In this document: positions 32,884 to 42,234 of the stretch, piece by piece
How positions within the stretch are numbered: the stretch's first letter is position 1
Layout of the letters: every line of letters begins with the position of its first letter
Origin: Fusicatenibacter saccharivorans
GTDB lineage: Bacteria > Bacillota > Clostridia > Lachnospirales > Lachnospiraceae
NCBI RefSeq assembly: GCF_015557635.1
Contig: NZ_JADNOP010000014.1
Coordinates: 41,798 to 105,797 of the forward strand
Reading direction: 5' to 3'
DNA: 64,000 nucleotides
Made by a program: the position numbers and the translations under genes
The notes under the pieces: model-generated
The model's input: only the letters and a program-made list of their open reading frames with translations
What the model was told of the DNA's origin: nothing
Database searches by the model: none

Positions 32884-34486
32884 GAAGGAATATAAGAAAA
32901 GCCTAAGACAATTTCATAAACATTCTGACAGACATATCCTGGTCGTAGAAACCGATATGTCTTTTTCTGATATACAAAAGGTGGTAGCTCTTTCTGATAA
33001 GATTCGAAAAGCAGGAAATGAACTGGTTGGTCTTATGAGAAAGAATTACGACCAGCTTATCCGTACGAAAAGGTATCGGAAAGTACGGAAACTTTATGGT
33101 GCTACAGAAGAGAAAAAGAAACGAAAAGTACTTGCCCGTCAGCTGAATGAAATGCAAAAGCAATATCATGTTACATGGGATGATTGTAGAACATCTATGA
33201 TACCAATCGGTAAAAAATATGGGATTGATGCTATATTTGCACTTACAAAAGCCGAAGATGTTTGGAGAGGGATAGAAAAATGCTTATATGCAAATGGTAA
33301 GACACTCCACTTTTCTAAATATGGAGTGTTGCCCTGTATTCGAGCCAAACAAAGGAATCGTGGGATTCCAATTTCTGTGAAAGAGAATCAATTGCAATTT
33401 AAATTTGGTAAATCTACGTTTGGAATACAACTGAAAGATAGATTTCAATCGGATGAAATTCACGCTGTTTTGGATTACCTTGCTGAACCTGAAATAATAG
33501 ATAAGAAAGCAATCCAGATATTTGCAGAGAAAGCGTATTGTATCAATACTTACAGACCCTGCTATGCTACGCTTGTACCAAAGTTGATTCGTGGGAAATA
33601 CAGAGTGTATTTGCACTTAACGATTGAGGGGAAAGCAAAACCGAAATATGACAGATTTGGGAATCCAAGGCATAAATTTGGAAAAGGTATCATTGGTGCG
33701 GATATTGGAACGCAGACCGTTGCTTATACATCGGATACGGAGGTTGGTCTTAAAAACTTATCCGAAAGAGGGAACAGTATTCAAAAATCCGAGCGATTAG
33801 AAAGAATTTATTATTGTGCAATGGATAGAAGCAGACGAGCGACCAATCCACAGAATTATAATAAGGATGGTACGATTAAAAAAGGTCGAAAGATTTGGAA
33901 ATACTCGAATCATTATAAAAGACTGAAAGCGAAACACGCAGAATTATGCCGTATTAATGAAAGAAACAGACAGCTTGCGATAAATGAAGATGCCAACTAT
34001 CTAAGAAGCCTTGGAGATGTGTTGATTACAGAGCCTAAAAATGCCAGTAAACTTATGAAACGAGCGAAAGAGACTACGAAAAACAATAAAGGTAAGTTTA
34101 ACAAGAAAAAGCGTTTCGGTAAATCAATAAAGAATCGATGCCCTGGTGGATTTCAAACGACAATAGAAAAGAAATTTGAAGTGTCTGGTGGCAGATATAT
34201 AGAAGTGGCGAGCAATTATAGAGCAAGTCAATATGACCATACCGCAGATGCTTATGTCAAAAAGAAGTTGTCGGATAGAATGTATCATTTAGTGGATGGA
34301 ACATTGGTACAGCGAGACTGGTATTCCTCATTTTTACTATACTGTTACGATGATAAAATAGAAGAGATAAATAAAACAAAATGTAGAACAGAATTTGAAA
34401 AACATTACAAGAGGGAAAAAGCCTTAATTGAATGGATTCAGGCGAATCAGATTAAAATTTTAAATAGTGGAATAAAAACAGCATAA
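32876..34486 (+). CDS. tnpB: TnpB-type RuvC nuclease of IS605, zinc-finger-less
   Basis: A 536-residue TnpB/OrfB, the presumed RNA-guided nuclease of the element. RuvC motifs are Asp276 (GIIGADIGTQTVAYT), Glu386 (VLITEPKN) and Asp458 (DHTADAYVKKKLSDRM). The CxxC...CxxC zinc ribbon that usually lies between RuvC II and III is absent; instead there is a basic stretch (KKKRFGKSIKNRCPGGF) and ASNYRASQYDHTADAY. This matches a less-studied clostridial lineage as I recall it. The reading frame is intact. Confidence 0.88.
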   Translation: MNEKEYKKSLRQFHKHSDRHILVVETDMSFSDIQKVVALSDKIRKAGNELVGLMRKNYDQLIRTKRYRKVRKLYGATEEKKKRKVLARQLNEMQKQYHVTWDDCRTSMIPIGKKYGIDAIFALTKAEDVWRGIEKCLYANGKTLHFSKYGVLPCIRAKQRNRGIPISVKENQLQFKFGKSTFGIQLKDRFQSDEIHAVLDYLAEPEIIDKKAIQIFAEKAYCINTYRPCYATLVPKLIRGKYRVYLHLTIEGKAKPKYDRFGNPRHKFGKGIIGADIGTQTVAYTSDTEVGLKNLSERGNSIQKSERLERIYYCAMDRSRRATNPQNYNKDGTIKKGRKIWKYSNHYKRLKAKHAELCRINERNRQLAINEDANYLRSLGDVLITEPKNASKLMKRAKETTKNNKGKFNKKKRFGKSIKNRCPGGFQTTIEKKFEVSGGRYIEVASNYRASQYDHTADAYVKKKLSDRMYHLVDGTLVQRDWYSSFLLYCYDDKIEEINKTKCRTEFEKHYKREKALIEWIQANQIKILNSGIKTA

Positions 34487-34688
34487 ATGAAATACGTTAG
34501 GGAGATTGACGATACTTCCTTATCAAAAGATAGAAATTTGCCGTCAATGTGGTCGTAGGACTGCCCGGCAATAAAAGTCCTTACTCAAATAGACTTACAC
34601 TTGTATTCCAAAGTCTGAGAATGATGTACGATTACAAGCTAAACTTGGTAGTAAGAACCCCACGGGCTTGCCCGTGGGAGTCGTCAGC
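34487..34688 (+). ncRNA. Candidate omega-RNA (TnpB guide RNA) region
   Basis: About 200 bases lie between the tnpB stop and the element boundary without coding potential, ending in the right-end hairpin. In studied IS605 elements this zone encodes the TnpB guide scaffold and the guide lies just outside the right end. Here the guide would begin CCGTTCGGATATGG. Assignment rests on position only. Confidence 0.5.
34659..34678 (+). repeat. Right-end hairpin of the IS605-type element
   Basis: CCCACGGG (34659-34666) and CCCGTGGG (34671-34678) form a perfect 8-base stem with loop CTTG. Confidence 0.8.
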
Positions 34689-36475
34689 CGTTCGGATATG
34701 GAATGTCCTATACGACCTTTGACGTAGCAACAGAAAATGCAGCGTGGAAGCCGGATGCAGAGCCAAAAACAATCACAGTAACCGTAAAAGTAACAAACAC
34801 CGGCTCCTGTGCCGGAAAAGAAGTTGTACAGATTTACGCTGCCTGCCCGTTTGGAAAACTGAAAAAAGAGAGAAAACGTCTGGTCGCTTTTGGAAAAACA
34901 GCACTGCTGCAGCCGGGAGAATCCGAGACACTGCACCTTAAGGTACCAACTGTCCTGCTGGAATCCTACCGGACAGGCAAAGCCGTATACTGTATGGAGG
35001 CCGGAGACTATGATTTTCTGGTCGGAACCTCAAGCCGGGATGTAACCCTGGCTGCGAGACTGACACTTGATAAAACCGTGGAAACCGAGCATCTGACCAA
35101 CATCTGCCCGCTGCTCGACGCATTAAAGGAAATTCAGCCGGAAGAGGAACAAGAGGAGCGCTGGAGAGCAGAACGGGAGCAGATGTGGGAAGAAAAGAAA
35201 GCAGAAATCCCGCTGCTGTTCCTGGACGAAAAAGGTCTGATCCACGATGGAAAGAGTGCCGAAGAAATGTATAAAATTCTGAAATTCGGAAAAACAAATG
35301 CAGCAGAAGCAAAGGAATGCGATGCCAACGGCTGTGAATTTGAAGCAGAAACAACAGAAGCGAAAGAGGACGCCGGAAACTGCAGATGTGGAGCAGAACA
35401 GCCGAAATGGGAAGAAAGACGGCGCCTGGCAATGGAAAAAGCCGCCGAACTCGTTCAAAAGCTGACCCCGGAAGAAAAAACGGCGCTTGTCTGCGGCCGC
35501 CGCAGCAGCGGAAGCAAAGAAATTATTGGAGCCGCTGCCGTTACCGTACCGGGTGCGGCCGGGGAGACAACCGCCTCTTTGCTGGAAAAATACGGTGTTG
35601 CCAATGTCATTCTGGCTGACGGGCCGGCAGGCATCCGCATCACCTCCCATTATCAGAAAAATCCGTCGGACGGCAGTGTTTACAAAATGAACATGTATCA
35701 GCGTCTCGAGAACCGTATTTTCGGAACCGAATTCCTCCACACCGACGGAGAAGATTATTATCAGTACTGCAGTGCGATCCCGGTCGGAACGCTTCTGGCG
35801 CAGACATTCGACACAGAGCTTCTCGAGGAAGTAGGCCGCATGATCGGCGCAGAGCTGGAGGAGTTCGGCGTGACCCTCTGGCTTGCACCGGGCATGAACA
35901 TCCACCGCAATCCGCTCTGCGGACGCAACTTCGAATACTATTCTGAGGATCCGCTTGTCAGCGGAAAAATGGCGGCAGCCCTCACAAGAGGCGTCCAGAG
36001 CCGGTACGGGGTCGGAACGACCATCAAACATTACGCCTGCAACAATCAGGAAGAAAACCGCCGCGGCGTATCGAGCATCGTCTCCGAGCGCGCTCTGCGT
36101 GAGATCTATCTGAAGGGCTTCGAAATTGCAATCAAAGAATCCCAGCCAAAAGCGATCATGACCTCCTACAACAAGGTAAACGGTGTCCACACCGCCAACA
36201 GCTACGATCTGTGCACAACCGCTGCAAGAAAGGAATGGGGCTTTGCCGGCATCATCATGACAGACTGGACCACAACAAACGCCGACGGAGGCTCCTCTGC
36301 CGCAAAATGCATCGCTGCCGGAAACGATCTTGTGATGCCGGGAACCGACACCGACCGCCGCGAAATCCTGGATGCGCTGAGTGCCGAAAATGACCAGTAT
36401 CTCGAGGAAAAAGACCTGACCGCCTGTGCCCAGAGAATTCTGGAAATGATTTTTACTTCCAATTCATATGAATAA
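34689..36475 (+). pseudogene. 5'-truncated permuted GH3 beta-glycosidase
   Basis: Coding resemblance starts abruptly at CCGTTCGGATATGG, which encodes PFGYGMSYTTF, the classic end of a GH3 C-terminal domain. A fibronectin-III-like domain follows (about 20-120), then a cysteine-containing linker, then the GH3 barrel (about 225-590) with nucleophile Asp in IIMTDWT (codon at 36263). This order is the circularly permuted GH3 form known from Ruminococcus. The first domain, with the expected acid/base residue and start codon, is missing because the IS605-type element sits at the breakpoint. An internal ATG at 34703 could still yield a 590-residue product. No GH3 sequence lies upstream of the element. 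Confidence 0.85.
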
Positions 36476-36553
36476 TGCGGCGTTTTCAGGGATAAAATAA
36501 CATCAGAAATAGCTGCCGCCACTTCGCAAAGCAAAATTTTCCATGCGGGCTTT

Positions 36554-36628
36554 GAATATTACAGTTCGCTGAGATGCAGTGAACTGTAACATTCAAATAG
36601 TTGGGCAATTTCACGATTGAAATTTCCC
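36554..36628. other. Two tandem hairpins upstream of ireB
   Basis: GAATATTACAGTTC (36554-36567) pairs with GAACTGTAACATTC (36581-36594) with one mismatch. GGGCAATTTC (36603-36612) pairs with GAAATTTCCC (36619-36628) with one mismatch. Neither has a T-tract. They may be part of the ireB leader or the 3' structure of the GH3 transcript. Confidence 0.5.
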
Positions 36629-36681
36629 ATAACATGTATTAGAATATAAATGATATCAATAAATACGAGGACGTGAAAAGA

Positions 36682-36945
36682 ATGTCAGGATTAAGTAACA
36701 CACAATATTTTAAAGTAAAAACAGAGCCGGAGATTCAGGTAAAAGAGGTACTCGAAACCGTTTACAACGCCATGGTAGAAAAAGGGTATAATCCAGTCAA
36801 CCAGATCGTAGGCTATATCATGTCAGGCGACCCGACGTACATCACAAGCTTTAAGGGAGCCAGAAGCCTGATCATGAAAGTAGAGCGTGACGAGCTGGTA
36901 GAGGAACTGTTAAAAGAGTACATCAAAAATGAATCCTGGAAGTGA
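36682..36945 (+). CDS. ireB: IreB-family regulatory phosphoprotein (UPF0297)
   Basis: An 87-residue protein ([15 protein letters not shown] at the N-terminus, [20 protein letters not shown] centrally) matching IreB/YrzL almost throughout. IreB is a substrate of the envelope-stress kinase IreK in enterococci and affects cephalosporin resistance. The ATG at 36682 is preferred because GAGG lies 11 nt upstream, while the GTG at 36673 is too close to it. It leads the conserved ireB-ruvX-yrzB order. Confidence 0.93.
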   Translation: MSGLSNTQYFKVKTEPEIQVKEVLETVYNAMVEKGYNPVNQIVGYIMSGDPTYITSFKGARSLIMKVERDELVEELLKEYIKNESWK

Positions 36946-36956
36946 GCGTAATTACT

Positions 36957-37400
36957 ATGAGAATAATGGGATTAGATTACGGCTCAAAAACAGTAGGGGT
37001 GGCAGTCAGCGACGCCCTGGGTCTTACTGCGCAGGGAATCGAAATTGTCCGCAGAAAATCGGAGAATAAGCTGCGTCAGACGCTGGCCCGGATTGAAGAG
37101 ATAGCAAAAGAGTACGGCGTGGAAAAAATCGTACTCGGCTTCCCGAAACATATGAACAACGACATCGGAGAGCGGGCCGAAAAATCTCTCGAGTTCAAAG
37201 AAATGCTGGAGAGACGGACAGGCCTGCCCGTTGTTATGTGGGACGAGCGGCTGACAACGGTCGAAGCAGACCGCACCATGATGGAAACCGGAATCCGCAG
37301 GGAAAACCGCAAGGAGTACGTAGATATGATTGCAGCTGTTTTTATCCTGCAGGGATATCTGGACTATCTTTTCCATCAGAAGGAATCACAGGAAAACTGA
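36957..37400 (+). CDS. ruvX: Holliday junction resolvase-like protein RuvX/YqgF
   Basis: A 147-residue RNase H-fold protein. [16 protein letters not shown] carries the first catalytic Asp, and [12 protein letters not shown] the conserved WDER region. The family acts in pre-16S rRNA 5'-end maturation and has been called a resolvase. It lies 11 bases after ireB; a GTG at 36942 overlapping ireB is a less likely start. Confidence 0.93.
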   Translation: MRIMGLDYGSKTVGVAVSDALGLTAQGIEIVRRKSENKLRQTLARIEEIAKEYGVEKIVLGFPKHMNNDIGERAEKSLEFKEMLERRTGLPVVMWDERLTTVEADRTMMETGIRRENRKEYVDMIAAVFILQGYLDYLFHQKESQEN

Positions 37401-37415
37401 ACAAAGGAATATTGT

Positions 37416-37676
37416 ATGGAAAAAATAACATTTGTAACAGATGATGGCGGCAAAGAAGAATTTTACGTGGAGGAGCAGACCAGAATCAACGGAGTCAACT
37501 ATATTCTGGTATCCGATTCAAAGGACGACGAGGCAAATGCCTATATTCTGAAGGATATCTCCACCGACACCGACGCAGAGGCAGAGTATGTTGTGGTAGA
37601 AGACGACACCGAATTCGATGCCGTTTCCGGCGTATTTGCTTCCATGTTGGATGACGAGGCAGACATCACCTATTGA
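37416..37676 (+). CDS. yrzB: DUF1292 protein, YrzB type
   Basis: An 86-residue acidic protein (ITFVTDDGGKEEFYVEEQ, then AEYVVVEDDTEFDAVSGVF) of the DUF1292 family, function unknown. It follows ruvX by 15 bases, as in many Firmicutes, and is very acidic. Confidence 0.9.
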   Translation: MEKITFVTDDGGKEEFYVEEQTRINGVNYILVSDSKDDEANAYILKDISTDTDAEAEYVVVEDDTEFDAVSGVFASMLDDEADITY

Positions 37677-37854
37677 ACCAGCCGTTTTGAAGCCATACCG
37701 GGACGCAGACGAAGCGGGACCGGGACAGCGCTTTAAAGGGCAAATCCTGCAGGTGCGGGACATGCTCCATCAGCCTGAAGTGACGCTCAGGGGATGCGTG
37801 CGTGAAGCCGTACCGGTAACGGAATCGTTTGGAAAACATGCGCGGAGGTGCTAT
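37677..37854 (+). other. 178-base spacer before rnjA
   Basis: A GC-rich stretch without an assignable gene. It stays open in the ribonuclease J frame but encodes no recognisable domain. In several clostridial genomes a Fur-type regulator lies at this point; none is present here. Confidence 0.4.
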
Positions 37855-39519
37855 TTGAAAAAGAATAATGGAAGTAAATTAAAAATTATACCGCTTGGCG
37901 GTCTGGAACAGATCGGTATGAACATCACCGTTTTCGAGTATGAGGACAGTATCATCGTCGTAGACTGCGGACTTGCATTCCCGGAAGACGACATGCTCGG
38001 TATCGACCTGGTCATCCCGGATGTAACATATCTGAAAGAAAACATCGACAAAGTCAAAGGCTTCGTCATCACCCACGGCCACGAGGACCATATCGGAGCC
38101 CTGCCTTACATCTTAAAAGAAGTGAATGTACCGGTCTACGCCACCAAACTGACGATTGGCCTGATCGAAAACAAATTAAAGGAGCACAACCTGCTCCGTA
38201 CCACAAAACGGAAAATCATCAAACACGGACAGTCCATCAACCTGGGCGCATTCCGCATTGAGTTTATCAAAACAAACCACAGTATTGCAGATGCAGCAGC
38301 ACTGGCAATCTACTCCCCGGCTGGCATCATCGTCCACACCGGAGACTTCAAAGTCGATTACACACCAGTCTTTGGTGATGTCATCGACCTGCAGAGATTC
38401 GCAGAGATCGGAAAGAAAGGCGTTCTGGCACTGATGTGCGACAGTACCAATGCAGAGCGGCCTGGCTTTACCATGTCCGAGCGGACCGTAGGAAAGACGA
38501 TCGACGGCCTGTTTGCCGAGCATCAGAATTCCCGAATCATCATCGCAACCTTCGCATCGAACGTCGACCGTGTGCAGCAGATCATCAACTCTGCTTATAA
38601 ATATGGCCGTAAAGTTGTCATCGAAGGCCGCAGTATGGTCAACATCATCTCCATCGCGCAGGAGCTGGGCTACATCAATATCCCGGAAAATACCCTGATC
38701 GATGTGGAACAGATGAAAAACTACACCGGCGAGCAGCTTGTCCTGATCACCACCGGAAGCCAGGGCGAGTCCATGGCAGCACTGTCCCGTATGGCGGCAC
38801 ATCTGCACAAAAAGATCTCGATCCTGCCGGGCGACACCGTGATCTTCAGTTCCCACCCGATCCCGGGAAATGAAAAAGCCGTTTCGAACGTCATCAACGA
38901 ACTGTCTGCACAGGGTGCCAACGTCGTATTCCAGGACGTTCACGTATCCGGACATGCCTGCCAGGAGGAAATCAAGCTGATCTACTCCCTGGTAAAACCG
39001 AAATACGCGATCCCGGTACACGGCGAATACCGTCACTTAAAAGCACACGCAGAAGTAGCACAGAGCCTCGGCATCCCGAAAGAGAACATCTTCCTCATGT
39101 ATTCCGGTGATGTCATGGAACTCGATGAGGACGGCGCAGCAGTAACTGGCAAAGTCCACACCGGAGCCATCATGGTCGACGGACTCGGCGTTGGTGATGT
39201 AGGAAATATCGTCCTGCGTGACCGCCAGCATCTGTCCGAGGACGGAATCATGGTCGTTGTACTGACTCTCGAAAAGAGAACGAACCAGCTTCTGGCCGGC
39301 CCGGACATCGTATCCCGCGGTTTCGTCTATGTACGCGAATCCGAGGATTTGATGGGCGAGGCAAGAGAAGTTGTAGAAGAGGCGCTGGATGGCTGCCTTT
39401 CCAAAAATATCTCCGACTGGGGCAAGATCAAATCCACGATCAAAGATGCCCTCGGCGATTATGTATGGAAGAAAACAAAGAGAAGACCGATGATCCTTCC
39501 GATCATCATGGAGGCATAA
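37855..39519 (+). CDS. rnjA: Ribonuclease J
   Basis: A 554-residue metallo-beta-lactamase/beta-CASP ribonuclease with endo- and 5'-exonuclease activity in mRNA decay and rRNA maturation. ITHGHEDHIGALPYI holds the zinc ligands, HTGDFKVD another, and VHGEYRHLKAHAEVA lies in the beta-CASP region. I place the start at TTG 37855, 5 nt after GGAGGT at 37844. It gives the family length and begins at KKNNGSKLKIIPLGG, whereas an earlier ATG adds 79 unrelated residues. Confidence 0.92.
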   Translation: MKKNNGSKLKIIPLGGLEQIGMNITVFEYEDSIIVVDCGLAFPEDDMLGIDLVIPDVTYLKENIDKVKGFVITHGHEDHIGALPYILKEVNVPVYATKLTIGLIENKLKEHNLLRTTKRKIIKHGQSINLGAFRIEFIKTNHSIADAAALAIYSPAGIIVHTGDFKVDYTPVFGDVIDLQRFAEIGKKGVLALMCDSTNAERPGFTMSERTVGKTIDGLFAEHQNSRIIIATFASNVDRVQQIINSAYKYGRKVVIEGRSMVNIISIAQELGYINIPENTLIDVEQMKNYTGEQLVLITTGSQGESMAALSRMAAHLHKKISILPGDTVIFSSHPIPGNEKAVSNVINELSAQGANVVFQDVHVSGHACQEEIKLIYSLVKPKYAIPVHGEYRHLKAHAEVAQSLGIPKENIFLMYSGDVMELDEDGAAVTGKVHTGAIMVDGLGVGDVGNIVLRDRQHLSEDGIMVVVLTLEKRTNQLLAGPDIVSRGFVYVRESEDLMGEAREVVEEALDGCLSKNISDWGKIKSTIKDALGDYVWKKTKRRPMILPIIMEA

Positions 39520-39524
39520 ATACC

Positions 39525-39860
39525 ATGTACAAAGTAACAGAATGTCTGGATGCGCTCATCGAAGAAATGAGGGAGAGCAGGGCATATCAGAATTACTTGT
39601 GGATGGAAGAGGAACTTGAAAAAGACCCGGACTTAAAAAGCCGGGTCGACGACTATCGAATCCGCAACTACCGACTGCAGCAGTCCGAAAACGTAGACCT
39701 TTACGATGCGGTAGATTCCCTGGAGCGGGATTCCTACGCACTCCGCAAAAGCGAGAAGGCAAACGCTTATCTTGAGGCGGAGCTTGAGGTCTGTAAGATG
39801 GTACAGAAGGTGCAGGACCGTATTTCAGAAGAAATCCGCATCGGCGTACCGGAAATCTAA
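39525..39860 (+). CDS. YlbF/YmcA-family regulator
   Basis: A 111-residue helical protein of the YlbF family (DUF964; ALIEEMRESRAYQNYLWMEE, then LEAELEVCKMVQKVQDRI). In Bacillus such proteins form the Y-complex that affects RNA processing by RNase Y; pairing with RNase J here fits an RNA role. GGAGG inside the rnjA tail lies 10 nt before the ATG. Confidence 0.88.
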   Translation: MYKVTECLDALIEEMRESRAYQNYLWMEEELEKDPDLKSRVDDYRIRNYRLQQSENVDLYDAVDSLERDSYALRKSEKANAYLEAELEVCKMVQKVQDRISEEIRIGVPEI

Positions 39861-39886
39861 AACCGAAAATCAAAAGGAGAGCGCCC

Positions 39887-40300
39887 ATGTCCGAAAAGAA
39901 AAGGGATGCCGGATACCACGCAGCGCTGACAGGTGCGAAAGGAACCGTGCGCCTGCTCATTTACGTCTGCGTAATTCTTGTGATCATTCTAGCAGCGAAA
40001 ACTTCATATCAGTTTGGACATGACGTGTTTGCTGAGGAGCCAGTCGCATCCAGAGGAAAAGGAAAGGAAGTCACCGTACAGGTGCGTTCCGGCATGGAGG
40101 CGAAAGAACTTGGCGAACTCCTGAAAGACAACGGACTGATCGACGAAAGCCTTCTGGTTTTCGAAGTCCAGTACCGCCTGTCCGGCTACTACGGCGGCAT
40201 CAAGGACGGTTCCTACGTGCTGAACACCGCACAGACCGTCGATGAAATGCTGGAAATTCTGGCGGGCGTCAACACCGAAGGACAGCCGTCCGCGGAATAA
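39887..40300 (+). CDS. Membrane protein with MltG N-terminal-like domain
   Basis: A 137-residue protein with one membrane helix (about 23-42, LLIYVCVILVIILAAKTS) and an extracellular LysM-like domain similar to the N-terminal part of endolytic transglycosylase MltG (VRSGMEAKELGELLKDNGLI; GSYVLNTAQTVDEMLEIL). The catalytic domain of MltG, with its glutamate, is absent and no continuation follows. It may bind peptidoglycan or modulate another enzyme. Confidence 0.8.
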   Translation: MSEKKRDAGYHAALTGAKGTVRLLIYVCVILVIILAAKTSYQFGHDVFAEEPVASRGKGKEVTVQVRSGMEAKELGELLKDNGLIDESLLVFEVQYRLSGYYGGIKDGSYVLNTAQTVDEMLEILAGVNTEGQPSAE

Positions 40301-40330
40301 CGCACGTTTGCAAAACAAGAGGAATCTTAC

Positions 40331-40996
40331 ATGATAATAGACGAACGAATGGTAACCTACATCAATTCCCTGGACACCGGCCACACCCCGTTTCTGGAAA
40401 ATCTGGAGCGGACGGCCAAACAGGACCGGGTGCCGATCATTCGCCGTGAAATGCAGAGCTTTTTAAAAGTATTCTTAAAGATGAAACAGCCAAAGAGAAT
40501 CCTGGAGGTAGGAACTGCCGTAGGATTCTCTGCTGTTTTCATGGCACAGTACGGCGAACCGGACGCAGAGATTACCACAATAGAAAATTACGAAAAACGC
40601 ATCCCGATCGCACGGGAGAACTTCGAAAAATCCGGCTTTGCCGACCACATTACCCTGATTCCGGGAGACGCTGCAGAAGTCTTAAAAACCCTGGACGGCC
40701 CGTACGATTTTATCTTTATGGATGCCGCAAAGGGACAGTACATCCATTTCCTGCCGGAGGTCTTACGCCTTCTCGACGAAAAAGGCGTGCTGATTACTGA
40801 CAATGTGCTGCAGGATGGCGACGTCATCGAATCCCGCTTCGCCGTGGAACGCCGGAACCGCACGATCCACAAACGGATGCGGGAATACTTATTTGAACTG
40901 ACACACAATGAAGGGCTGCTGACATCGGTCGTGCCGCTGGGAGATGGAATCGCGATTACGATGAAAAGCCATGAGAAGAGAGAGGAAACAACATGA
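40331..40996 (+). CDS. trmR: TrmR-type O-methyltransferase
   Basis: A 221-residue SAM-dependent O-methyltransferase (ILEVGTAVGFSAVFMAQYG; FIFMDAAKGQYIHFLPEVL). The family converts 5-hydroxyuridine-34 to 5-methoxyuridine in tRNA. The adjacent U32 protein makes the hydroxylated substrate, which strengthens the call. It overlaps that gene by 4 bases. Confidence 0.9.
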   Translation: MIIDERMVTYINSLDTGHTPFLENLERTAKQDRVPIIRREMQSFLKVFLKMKQPKRILEVGTAVGFSAVFMAQYGEPDAEITTIENYEKRIPIARENFEKSGFADHITLIPGDAAEVLKTLDGPYDFIFMDAAKGQYIHFLPEVLRLLDEKGVLITDNVLQDGDVIESRFAVERRNRTIHKRMREYLFELTHNEGLLTSVVPLGDGIAITMKSHEKREETT

Positions 40997-42222
40997 GAAA
41001 ACCGGAATTACTGGTTCCAGCCAGCAGTCTGGAAGTATTAAAAGTAGCAGTGATCTTCGGCGCAGATGCCGTATATATCGGCGGAGAAGTCTTCGGACTC
41101 CGCGCGAAGGCGAAGAACTTTTCGATGGAAGATATGAAAGAAGGCGTGGAGTTTGCGCATGAGCATGGCGTAAAGGTCTATGTCACCGCGAATATTCTGG
41201 CACATAACCAGGATCTTGAGGGCGTGTGCGCTTACTTTGCCGAATTAAAAGAGATCGGGCCGGATGCACTCATTATTTCGGATCCGGGAGTGTATCGGAT
41301 TGCGATGGAAGTGTGCCCGGAGATTGAGCGGCATATCAGTACACAGGCGAATAATACGAACTATGGGACGTATCAGTTCTGGTATGAGCAGGGAGCGAAA
41401 CGTGTCGTGACGGCAAGAGAACTGTCTCTGGCGGAGATCAAAGAGATTCGGGAGCATATTCCGGAGGAGATGGAGATCGAGACGTTTATTCATGGGGCGA
41501 TGTGTATTTCGTACTCGGGTAGATGTCTGCTGTCCAATTATTTCACGGGAAGAGATGCGAACCAGGGGGCTTGTACACATCCGTGCCGGTGGAAGTATGC
41601 GGTCGTGGAAGAGTCCAGACCGGGGGAGTATCTGCCGGTGTATGAGAATGAGAGAGGGACGTATATCTTTAACTCGAAAGACCTTTGTATGATTGAGCAT
41701 ATCCCGGATTTGTTGGATGCGGGGATTGACAGTTATAAGATTGAAGGAAGAATGAAGACGGCGCTGTATGTGGCGACGGTGGCAAGGACGTATCGGAAGG
41801 CGATTGATGATTATCTGGAGAGCCCTAAGAAGTATGAGGAGAATATGGAATGGTATCGGGATCAGATCTCGAACTGTACGTACAGGCAGTTTACGACGGG
41901 ATTTTTCTATGGGAAGCCGGATCATGAGAGCCAGATTTATGATAGTAATACGTATGTGAAGGAGTATACGTATCTGGGGATTGTTGGGGAGAAGAATGAA
42001 AAAAGCAGATATGCGATTGAGCAGAGGAATAAGTTTTCGGTTGGGGAAGAGATTGAAGTGATGAAACCGGATGGGGAGAATGTCTGCGTTACGGTGAAGG
42101 GGATCTGGGATGATGAAGGGAACCAGATGGAGAGTGCGCCGCATCCGAAGCAGAAATTGTGGATTGATCTTGGCGTGGAATTGGATAGGTTTGATATTTT
42201 GAGAAGGAAAGAAATGGAATAG
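40993..42222 (+). CDS. trhP: U32-family tRNA hydroxylation protein TrhP
   Basis: A 409-residue U32 protein (LLVPASSLEVLKVAVIFGAD, SGRCLLSNYFTGRDANQGAC, KIEGRMKTALYVATV). The family is now linked to 5-hydroxyuridine formation at tRNA position 34 and was once called a collagenase. The cysteine cluster (CISYSGRC and CTHPC) suits iron-sulfur binding. The DNA becomes richer in GGG and AGG codons in its second half. A clear terminator follows, ending the ireB operon. Confidence 0.92.
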   Translation: MRKPELLVPASSLEVLKVAVIFGADAVYIGGEVFGLRAKAKNFSMEDMKEGVEFAHEHGVKVYVTANILAHNQDLEGVCAYFAELKEIGPDALIISDPGVYRIAMEVCPEIERHISTQANNTNYGTYQFWYEQGAKRVVTARELSLAEIKEIREHIPEEMEIETFIHGAMCISYSGRCLLSNYFTGRDANQGACTHPCRWKYAVVEESRPGEYLPVYENERGTYIFNSKDLCMIEHIPDLLDAGIDSYKIEGRMKTALYVATVARTYRKAIDDYLESPKKYEENMEWYRDQISNCTYRQFTTGFFYGKPDHESQIYDSNTYVKEYTYLGIVGEKNEKSRYAIEQRNKFSVGEEIEVMKPDGENVCVTVKGIWDDEGNQMESAPHPKQKLWIDLGVELDRFDILRRKEME

Positions 42223-42234
42223 GATAGGAAAATA

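Larger units (their letters stand above)
32170..34690 (+). mobile_element. IS200/IS605-type insertion sequence with three genes
   Basis: The element contains a small DNA-binding-like gene, Y1 transposase tnpA and tnpB. Subterminal hairpins are CCCATAGG/CCTGTGGG (32194-32213) at the left and CCCACGGG/CCCGTGGG (34659-34678) at the right, as expected for a peel-and-paste single-strand element without terminal inverted repeats. The exact left cut is not resolved. The right cut is close to 34688, where GH3 coding sequence resumes. Confidence 0.85.

Noticed and set aside
35123..36190. 355-codon minus-strand frame opposite the GH3 sequence
   Set aside because: It is a shadow of the GH3 coding region with a low-complexity, Phe/Cys-rich translation and no start signal.
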